A stretch of DNA of 21,434 nt from a virus. The stretch spans positions 1 through 21,434 of IMG/VR virus record IMGVR_UViG_3300049737_000657. The stretch is one strand, 5' to 3'. Below, piece by piece: positions 15,159-21,434 of this stretch. Within the stretch, counting starts at the first letter, position 1. The number at the start of each line of letters is the position of its first letter. Below the pieces are notes generated by a model that was not told the DNA's origin, did no database searches, and saw only the letters and a list, made by a program, of their open reading frames with translations. A program made the position numbers and the translations under genes.

Positions 15159-16436
15159 ATGGCAAAAAGAGATACAATTTTTATCTCTATAGCAAGTTAT
15201 AGAGACAAAGAACTACTACCAACTATTGAAGACTGTTTAGAGCAGGCTGAATACCCCGATAGATTAAGATTTGGAATATGCTGGCAGCATAGTAAAGAAG
15301 ATCTGTGGGACAATTTAGATTTATATAAAAATGATAAAAGATTTCATATAGTTGATGTAGACTATAAAGACTCTAAAGGAGCATGCTGGGCTAGACATCA
15401 GATTCAAAAGTTTTATGATGACGAAACTTACTCTTTACAGCTAGATTCTCATCATAGATTTATTGAGAAATGGGATGAGGAATGTATTAAGATGTACAAA
15501 CTTGCAATTAAACAAGGATACCCTAAACCTTTACTAACTACTTATTTAGGTTCTTATTTTCCAGATAAAGATCCAAAGGATAGAGAAAAAAATGTATGGT
15601 ACTTATGTTTTGATAGAATAGCTCCAGAAGGACCTCTTCATACTAAACCACATACATTAAATGAATGGGAAACATTAGAAGGACCTATACCTCATAGATT
15701 TTTCTCAGGTCATTTTGCTTTTACTGACGGTAAGTTTCAAGAAACCGTCTTATATGATCCAGCTCTTTATTTTCATGGTGAAGAAATTACTATGGCGGTA
15801 AGAGCTTATACTCATGGTTATGATTTACTTTGCCCCCATAAACCTCTAGCCTATCATTATTATGAAAGAAATGACGGAGTTAAGCATTGGTCTGATCACG
15901 ATTTTGATTTGCGAGATAAAGTCTCATTTTCTAGAGTAAGAACTTTACTAGGAGTAGGAAAACCTAAATGTAGGCCGTGTGTATTGAAGCAATTAGAACC
16001 ATATGCTTTAGGAAAAGAAAGAACTATAGTGGACTATGAACAATATGCAGGAATAGATTTTACTACTAAAAGAATACAAAAGCATACTTTAGATCATTTT
16101 TATCCTCCTAACCCAACTAACTTTGAGACAGTTGATGGATATGGCGATTCGTTTTTACATTACAATAAGTATATAGTGGACGTTCATTCGTCTCATTTTA
16201 ATGAAGATGATTATGAATTTTGTGTATTATCTTTCGAAGGTGAAGAACCTGAAGATGTTATTTTTAGAGAAGACATAAAAGGTAAAAACTTATTAGATTT
16301 AATAGAAAATGCAAAAGGAGGTTTTTTACAAATTGAAAAAGACTTTTACGGTAGAGAACCATATAAACTAATTGTATGGCCTTACAGTAAAAAAAATGGT
16401 TATGTTGAAAGATTTGAACATATTTTTCCTCGGTAA
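15159..16436 (+). CDS. GlcNAc-transferase-like glycosyltransferase, paralog 1
   Basis: This 425-residue protein belongs to the family of Skp1-type GlcNAc transferases. The N-terminal strand IFISIASYRDKELLPTIEDC opens a GT-A fold. The metal-binding motif is QLDSHHRF (94-101), with D96 and H98. FSGHFAF (about residue 180) and YFHGEEITMAVRAYTHGYD complete the family pattern of acceptor loop and catalytic Glu pair. Residues about 260-425 form a second region, containing LGKERT, DYEQYAG and a PPNP stretch, then a beta-rich tail. Its paralog follows after two bases with the same architecture. The expected product is sugar addition from a nucleotide sugar; the acceptor (virion protein, host glycan or DNA base) is unknown. 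The weak ribosome site suggests translation coupled to nrdA. Confidence 0.82.
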   Translation: MAKRDTIFISIASYRDKELLPTIEDCLEQAEYPDRLRFGICWQHSKEDLWDNLDLYKNDKRFHIVDVDYKDSKGACWARHQIQKFYDDETYSLQLDSHHRFIEKWDEECIKMYKLAIKQGYPKPLLTTYLGSYFPDKDPKDREKNVWYLCFDRIAPEGPLHTKPHTLNEWETLEGPIPHRFFSGHFAFTDGKFQETVLYDPALYFHGEEITMAVRAYTHGYDLLCPHKPLAYHYYERNDGVKHWSDHDFDLRDKVSFSRVRTLLGVGKPKCRPCVLKQLEPYALGKERTIVDYEQYAGIDFTTKRIQKHTLDHFYPPNPTNFETVDGYGDSFLHYNKYIVDVHSSHFNEDDYEFCVLSFEGEEPEDVIFREDIKGKNLLDLIENAKGGFLQIEKDFYGREPYKLIVWPYSKKNGYVERFEHIFPR

Positions 16437-16438
16437 TA

Positions 16439-17713
16439 ATGAGCAAAAATTCTATCATATTTTTACATTTACCAGCATATAGAGAACCTGAGCTTTTACC
16501 TACTATAAAAGATGCTCTTTCTCAAGCTAAATATCCGCAAAGATTACATTTTGGTATCTGCAGGCAGTATGAACCTTCTGACGGATTTGACGATTTAACT
16601 GAATATAAAAAGAATCCTAACTTTCATATACATGAAATGCTCGCTAAAGACGCTCAAGGTTTACCTTATGCAAGAGCTATAATAAATGAAAAGTTATTAA
16701 CTAATCAAGATTACGTACTACAATTAGATTCACATCATAGGTTTGTGAAAGATTGGGATGAGACGTTAATTAATATGCATGAAGGGTTAGAAAAGAAAGG
16801 CTATAGACCTATACTTACCGGATACTTACCAGAATACAAGCCCTTTGAAGAACCTGAAGGAAGAGCAGATTGCCCATGGTTGAGTATACCTAATTGTTTC
16901 TATCCTCACGGTACTATTTTTATTCAACCTACTAAATTAGAAGGATGGGAAGATTTAACTGAACCTGTACCTTCTCGTTTTATTTGTGGTCATTTTGCTT
17001 TTGCTAGAAATAAATGGGCCAAAGAAATTAAACATGACCCAGATTTATATTTTTCTGGAGAAGAGATTAATTTAACTGTTCGAAGTTTTACTCACGGATA
17101 TGATCTATTTCATCCTCATAGATTAGTTATATGGCATGCTACTATGAGAGAAGAACGGGATGGTATTTTAGTATGGGATGACCAAGCAAAGGCTGGTAAT
17201 GAAATGTACTGGAAAAAGCAAGATTCTGGTAGAGCAAAGATAAGACAATTATTTAGAGTAGAAGATAATGGATTTGATTTAACTGGGTATGATTTAGGTA
17301 AAGAACGTACATTTAGAGACTATGAGATATATGCTGGTTTACATTTTAAAAACAGAGCAATGCAGCAACATACTTTGGATATGAAGTATCCTCCTAATCC
17401 TATTATAGGAGAAAATGAAGAAGAGTGGGAAGAATCTTTTTCGAAATCTCATTATCATTTAGTTAATATAGATCCTAATTTTTTCAGTAAAAAAGATTAT
17501 GATTTTATATTAGTAGCTTTTGACGATAAAAATGGAAAAAGTATCGAAAGTATATTTATAGATGATAGCAGGTTATCAAAGTTTTTAGAAAATGGAACTC
17601 CTATTCACTTCGAACAAACCTTTATGAGCGTAGAGCAACCAACTAGGGTAGTATACTGGGCACATAGCAAGAGTGAAGGATGGGCAGAAAGGCAAGAATT
17701 TGAGTATAAATAA
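16439..17713 (+). CDS. GlcNAc-transferase-like glycosyltransferase, paralog 2
   Basis: This 424-residue protein has the same domain order as the gene before it: IIFLHLPAYREPELLPTIKD, QLDSHHRF at 95-102 with D97 and H99, FICGHFAFARN, FSGEEINLTVRSFTHGYD, then LGKERTFRDYEIYAG and a beta-rich end. The two copies are clearly homologous but well diverged outside the motifs, so the duplication is old rather than an assembly artefact. Both keep the catalytic residues, which suggests two different acceptors or successive transfers. The tail of each (a strand pattern ending VVYWAHSKSEGW or LIVWPYSKKNGY) looks like a separate binding domain. The stop overlaps the next ATG by one base. Confidence 0.82.
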   Translation: MSKNSIIFLHLPAYREPELLPTIKDALSQAKYPQRLHFGICRQYEPSDGFDDLTEYKKNPNFHIHEMLAKDAQGLPYARAIINEKLLTNQDYVLQLDSHHRFVKDWDETLINMHEGLEKKGYRPILTGYLPEYKPFEEPEGRADCPWLSIPNCFYPHGTIFIQPTKLEGWEDLTEPVPSRFICGHFAFARNKWAKEIKHDPDLYFSGEEINLTVRSFTHGYDLFHPHRLVIWHATMREERDGILVWDDQAKAGNEMYWKKQDSGRAKIRQLFRVEDNGFDLTGYDLGKERTFRDYEIYAGLHFKNRAMQQHTLDMKYPPNPIIGENEEEWEESFSKSHYHLVNIDPNFFSKKDYDFILVAFDDKNGKSIESIFIDDSRLSKFLENGTPIHFEQTFMSVEQPTRVVYWAHSKSEGWAERQEFEYK

Positions 17714-18654
17714 TGAAGTATATACTCTACCATAATCATAATGCAACTATGTTTCAGTCTACTGTTTTGGATAGAGTGGCTAATACTATTATAGAGAAGT
17801 ATCCGGAACATGAATTCGAGATTATTGATCCTCATCCTAAATATGAGAAATTATACCCAAATTGCGGACCAGGATGTAAATACAGCAATCATCATTATCT
17901 TTATATACTTAACCCAGATACAGGTAAATACTTTCTATTTTCTTTTTGGGATAGGTTAGAAGATATAGTTAATATCGACCCTACTGTTACTGGTTGGGAT
18001 ACTGAGAATATAGTTGAAATATTTACCTCATGTGGAGTAACTGATTTATTTTGTCACCAATTAATTCCATCCTTAGACGAAGCATACACTCCCTGGTGTT
18101 ATACTTATAATAATCCTCGATTACATGAAAGTTTAGATACATATAAAAGTATGGCTAAAAAATTTATTCCCAGTAAACCTTCTTTTAATGGTTCAGTCTA
18201 TTCCTTTAGAGAATACCTTACTAAAGACAGTAGATTTAATGTAAGTTCAGATATTCTCGAAGAAGAAAAATATTATACTTGGTTAGCTTCTAATAAAATA
18301 AATTTTAATATAAATGGCGCTGGAGAGGTATGTCATAGAGATATGGAAATACTAGCTGTAAAATCAGCTCTTTTTAGAGAAAAACTTAATAGTAAATTCC
18401 ATAACAACTTGATACCTGATTACCATTACATAAGCGTAGACTGTAGTGATTTAAAGCGTACTGAGCAATACGAGGGTTTATATAAAGCCAAAGCTGATAG
18501 AATTTTAGATAGATATAATGAAGTTATAAAAGATCCTGAATATTTAGAGTTTGTTGCTGATAATGGACACCAATGGTGGTTGGATAACAGTAAGATAGAT
18601 AGTATAGCTAATATTTCAAAAAAATTAATTAATATAGATAAGTTAGATGAATGA
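17713..18654 (+). CDS. Probable sugar-transfer protein of the surface-glycan cassette
   Basis: This 313-residue protein is not firmly assigned. The segment FNINGAGEVCHRDMEILAV (about 198-216) and LIPDYHYISVD (about 233-243) resemble the nucleotide-sugar-binding half of GT90/exostosin-like glycosyltransferases, in which an Arg-Asp pair and an I-P-x-x-H-Y-I strand are typical. The N-terminus (MKYILYHNHNA, then an IDPHPKYE region) and the Cys-rich PNCGPGCKYSNHHY stretch (about 49-64) are unusual. No membrane segment or signal peptide is visible. It lies between two glycosyltransferases and a carbamoyltransferase, overlapping its neighbours by one and eight bases, which supports a shared pathway. 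Without a structure comparison the enzymatic role stays an inference. Confidence 0.6.
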   Translation: MKYILYHNHNATMFQSTVLDRVANTIIEKYPEHEFEIIDPHPKYEKLYPNCGPGCKYSNHHYLYILNPDTGKYFLFSFWDRLEDIVNIDPTVTGWDTENIVEIFTSCGVTDLFCHQLIPSLDEAYTPWCYTYNNPRLHESLDTYKSMAKKFIPSKPSFNGSVYSFREYLTKDSRFNVSSDILEEEKYYTWLASNKINFNINGAGEVCHRDMEILAVKSALFREKLNSKFHNNLIPDYHYISVDCSDLKRTEQYEGLYKAKADRILDRYNEVIKDPEYLEFVADNGHQWWLDNSKIDSIANISKKLINIDKLDE

Positions 18655-20350
18655 TTTTTATATTCTCGGTATTAATGGTTCCCATAATGGCGGTATTACA
18701 GTTGCCAAAAACGATAAGGTAGTTTTAACATTAGAGTTTGAACGTTTATTTAATGAAAAAAATGTAGGGTTAGCCCAATATAAAACAATCAAAGGCTCAG
18801 ATATAGTCTTTATGATGAAGTATATTTCTAAATATATTTTAAATTATTTTGGAATTAAAAAATTTAATAAGATAGTAGCATTAAATACAGGAGTAAATTT
18901 TGGTCAAGGACAAGACCAAGAAACTTATATAGCTGAGAATTATATACCAGCCGACGAGTATATTTACGGTCATCACCATGCTGCTCATGCATTTAATGTT
19001 CTTTATACTTCTCCTCATGATAAGGCGTTGATAGTCTCATTTGATGGAGGGGGAAACGATGGATTTTTTAATGTATATTTAGGAGATAAGAAAAATAAAA
19101 TAAGTGATAAGTACGATCATATAGACTTATTAGAAACAGTTAAACATCCAAATGCCGGGAGTCCTCATGTATTTTTAGACTTAGGTTTACCTTATGCATC
19201 TTTCGGAGAAGTTTTACAAGATATAAGAAGAGAAGGAGACTTATCTAACGGTATACTTGTATACCCAGGTAAAATTATGGGATTAGCTTCGTATGGTGAA
19301 GTTAGAAAAGAATGGTTAGATAGATTTATTCAGTACTATATTGGTAATGTACATCAAGGTAATAGTTATGTAGATCACATGAAAAATTTATTTGATGATT
19401 TAAAAATAGAACATAACGATACCCTTTTTCACAACCGATATGAAGAAGATAGACTTTCAGGCAAAGTAGCATACGATATTGCTGCTACTTCTCAAAAAGC
19501 ATTTGAAGAAGCATTTTTAGTATTTGCTAAACCTTGGATGGAACGTTATAATGATATACCTATGTGTCTAGCGGGAGGATGTGGATTAAATATTATACTC
19601 AACACTAGACTTAAAGAAGAATTTGGTAGAGAAGTATTTGTAGGACCTGCTCCTAGTGATTGCGGAATTAGTACAGGACTATGCTTACAAGAGTTAAAAC
19701 CTAAAATACCTGCTGATATTACTTATGCTGGATTACCTTTATTAGACCCTAATTCTGTTTTTGAACATATTAACGACCACTGGTGGTTTACAAGTCACGA
19801 TGTAGATGAAGGTGATATAGTAGATAGTTTAGCAAAAGGAGAAATTATTGGACTTATAAAAGGCAACTCTGAACATGGACCTAGAGCTTTAGGAAATAGA
19901 AGTATATTATGTAATCCTTCTATTAAGAAAATGAAAGATATACTCAATGAAAAAGTTAAAAATAGAGAGTTTTATAGGCCTTTTGCCCCTGTTGTAAGAT
20001 TAGAAGATGTTTCAGAGTATTTTGAATTTGAAGGAGAGTCAAGATGGATGACTTTTTGTCCTAAGGTAAGAACAGAATGGAGAGAAAAATTAGCAGCTAT
20101 TACCCACGTTGATGGTACTGCTAGAATTCAAACTATTACTAGAGAGCAAAATACTTTCTTATACGATTTAATTTCTAAATTTAAAGATAAAACAGGCATT
20201 GGAGTTTTATTAAATACTTCATTTAATATAGCTGGTAAACCTATTACTAATACTGTTAAAGACGCAATGACTTTATTTAGAGATACAGAACTAGATAAAC
20301 TGATAATTAACGACATATACTTTAAAAAATGCCAAAAAACGTTACTATAG
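18647..20350 (+). CDS. NodU/CmcH-type O-carbamoyltransferase
   Basis: This 567-residue enzyme transfers a carbamoyl group, made from carbamoyl phosphate and ATP, to a hydroxyl group, commonly on a sugar. The N-terminal half has the ILGINGSHNGGITV opening, the metal- and nucleotide-binding HHHAAH (109-114) and SFDGGG (131-136). LAGGCGLN and VGPAPSDCGIS follow. The C-terminal YrdC-like half has GNSEHGPRALGNRS (406-419) and FYRPFAPVVR. These match TobZ/CmcH/NodU order and length. The overlap with the gene before is eight bases and with the gene after is 22 bases. Carbamoylation of a glycan made by the flanking transferases is the simplest role; modification of a DNA-linked sugar is possible. Nothing appears truncated. 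Confidence 0.92.
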   Translation: MNDFYILGINGSHNGGITVAKNDKVVLTLEFERLFNEKNVGLAQYKTIKGSDIVFMMKYISKYILNYFGIKKFNKIVALNTGVNFGQGQDQETYIAENYIPADEYIYGHHHAAHAFNVLYTSPHDKALIVSFDGGGNDGFFNVYLGDKKNKISDKYDHIDLLETVKHPNAGSPHVFLDLGLPYASFGEVLQDIRREGDLSNGILVYPGKIMGLASYGEVRKEWLDRFIQYYIGNVHQGNSYVDHMKNLFDDLKIEHNDTLFHNRYEEDRLSGKVAYDIAATSQKAFEEAFLVFAKPWMERYNDIPMCLAGGCGLNIILNTRLKEEFGREVFVGPAPSDCGISTGLCLQELKPKIPADITYAGLPLLDPNSVFEHINDHWWFTSHDVDEGDIVDSLAKGEIIGLIKGNSEHGPRALGNRSILCNPSIKKMKDILNEKVKNREFYRPFAPVVRLEDVSEYFEFEGESRWMTFCPKVRTEWREKLAAITHVDGTARIQTITREQNTFLYDLISKFKDKTGIGVLLNTSFNIAGKPITNTVKDAMTLFRDTELDKLIINDIYFKKCQKTLL

Positions 20351-21434
20351 TATCAGGGTTATGGAATATAGGTAGAGACGAAAGAAATTTCGAAAGCCAT
20401 TATTTATCTAAATTCGAAGAGTTTTTACAGATAGATGCTAATATGATACTTTTCTTACCTAAAGAATTAGAAGAGTTTGTGTGGAAGCATAGAAAACCTG
20501 AAAATACTTTTATAAAAATTACTGAGTTAGAAGATTTAAAAACTAATTTATATGCTCCTCATTGGGATAAGACACAAGGTATAAGAACTAGCAAAGAATG
20601 GTTAAACATAACTGGAGAAGGAGGATGGTTAACTACAAGCCCACAAGCTACTTTAGAATACTATAACCCAGTAGTAATGTCTAAAATGTTTATGCTTCAT
20701 GATGCTAGTCTTTACAATAATTTTAATACCGAGTATTTTTATTGGTTAGATGCAGGAATAACTAATACTGTTCCAAAAACTCATTTAGTCGAAAATAAAG
20801 TTTTAGATAAAGTAGCAGACTATACTGATAATTTTTTATTTTTATCGTGGCCCTATCTTAATGGAGATGAAATTCACGGATTTAAATGGAATGATATCAA
20901 CCGATTTGCAGGTGCAGAAGTAGACATTGTATGTAGAGGAGGGTTTTTTGGAGGACATAAAGAAGCAATAAGTGAAGCAAATTCAACTTATTATTCTTAC
21001 TTGAGTGATAGCTTGAGTGAAGGTCTAATGGGTACTGAAGAAAGTATTTTTGCTATAATGGCCGTTTCTGAACCAGCAAGATATAGGAGATATCAACTAG
21101 ATGATAATGGATTAATTTTAAAATTTACTCAAGCAATTTTAGATGATAATGTAAAATTAGTTCCTATAGAAAGTAACGTTAAACCTGAAATAATAATTAG
21201 TCAAAAACAACTTGACAGCATAAAAACTAATTTATATATACTTACTTTTAATTTTCCAGAACAACTCCTTCATACTATTGAATCAATGAAAAAAACTCCT
21301 GAATGGTTAGAAAAACCTTTCAAGGTATTATTAGACAATTCTATTGATAAAAATGCTCAAGAAGAAAATAAAAAAATTGCTGATGAATATAATTTCGAGT
21401 ATATCTGGTTAGAAGGTAATAAAGGAATATGTGG
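20329..21434 (+). CDS. HtrL/YibB-like and GT-A glycosyltransferase fusion (3' truncated)
   Basis: The open frame from the ATG at 20329 runs to the window end, 368 complete codons. It overlaps the carbamoyltransferase 3' end by 22 bases. Residues about 1-270 resemble the HtrL/YibB (WlaTC) family: IVSGLWNIGR at the start, YYNPVVMSKMFMLHDAS (111-127), and YFYWLDAGI (136-144), where the Asp takes the place of a GT-A D-x-D. GGFFGG and GTEESIFAI follow. From about residue 300 a second domain begins: NLYILTFNFPEQLLHTIESM, VLLDNS and EGNKGICG. This is the opening of a family-2-like GT-A glycosyltransferase. The protein is thus probably bifunctional. The downstream catalytic half is outside the window. 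Confidence 0.7.
   Translation, partial: MPKNVTIVSGLWNIGRDERNFESHYLSKFEEFLQIDANMILFLPKELEEFVWKHRKPENTFIKITELEDLKTNLYAPHWDKTQGIRTSKEWLNITGEGGWLTTSPQATLEYYNPVVMSKMFMLHDASLYNNFNTEYFYWLDAGITNTVPKTHLVENKVLDKVADYTDNFLFLSWPYLNGDEIHGFKWNDINRFAGAEVDIVCRGGFFGGHKEAISEANSTYYSYLSDSLSEGLMGTEESIFAIMAVSEPARYRRYQLDDNGLILKFTQAILDDNVKLVPIESNVKPEIIISQKQLDSIKTNLYILTFNFPEQLLHTIESMKKTPEWLEKPFKVLLDNSIDKNAQEENKKIADEYNFEYIWLEGNKGIC

Noticed and set aside
17705-17712. A second TATAAATA box.
   Set aside because: It lies in the last codons and stop of the upstream gene and abuts the next ATG. In such AT-rich DNA this is expected by chance.
1-21434. CRISPR array, insertion sequence, integrase or attachment site.
   Set aside because: No spaced direct repeats, transposase motifs or integrase motifs were seen on either strand.

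Overview
The window is a block of a strictly lytic-type, AT-rich, T4-superfamily (contractile-tail) bacteriophage genome. All genes lie on the + strand, are packed end to end and are often coupled by TAATG or ATGA overlaps. No tRNA, integrase, transposon or CRISPR array is visible. The combination of baseplate genes, a T4-core replication set (gp32, UvsX, RNase H, gp41), ribonucleotide reductase and a large glycosyltransferase/carbamoyltransferase set resembles uncultured marine T4-like phages. The host cannot be fixed. Very low GC and mostly weak Shine-Dalgarno signals fit an AT-rich marine bacterium, but do not separate Bacteroidota from other groups.

Layout. (1) 1-5426, virion genes: the C-terminal 403 residues of a baseplate or tail-tube-end protein, a small LysM-like gp53-type baseplate protein, a large baseplate hub-like protein, and a charged coiled-coil protein of unknown role. 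(2) 5475-12334, replication: a short divergent family A DNA polymerase, a small unknown protein, gp32-like ssDNA-binding protein, UvsX/RecA recombinase, RNase H-type 5' nuclease, a four-helix membrane protein, a small HxGH nucleotidyltransferase, and the gp41/DnaB-type helicase. (3) A 106-base gap with a likely terminator, then nrdB-nrdA (12441-15144), which supply dNTPs. (4) 15159-21434, surface-glycan genes: two tandem GlcNAc-transferase-like paralogs, a probable sugar-transfer protein, a NodU/CmcH-type carbamoyltransferase, and a 3'-truncated protein joining an HtrL/YibB-like region to a GT-A glycosyltransferase start.

How they may work together. The helicase, polymerase, SSB, recombinase and 5' nuclease form a T4-style replication and recombination machine fed by the reductase. 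The downstream cassette probably builds or decorates a glycan on the virion, the host envelope or possibly DNA; the target is not visible here.

Most notable points. The polymerase keeps both palm aspartates and the O-helix Lys/Phe/Tyr, but has a degenerate proofreading domain and replacements at the steric-gate Glu, the motif B Arg and the His and Glu of motif C. A nearly identical element of about 25 bases sits directly in front of the polymerase, gp32 and gp41 genes, a candidate shared promoter or translational operator. NrdB carries Glu at the first metal-ligand position while keeping the radical Tyr.
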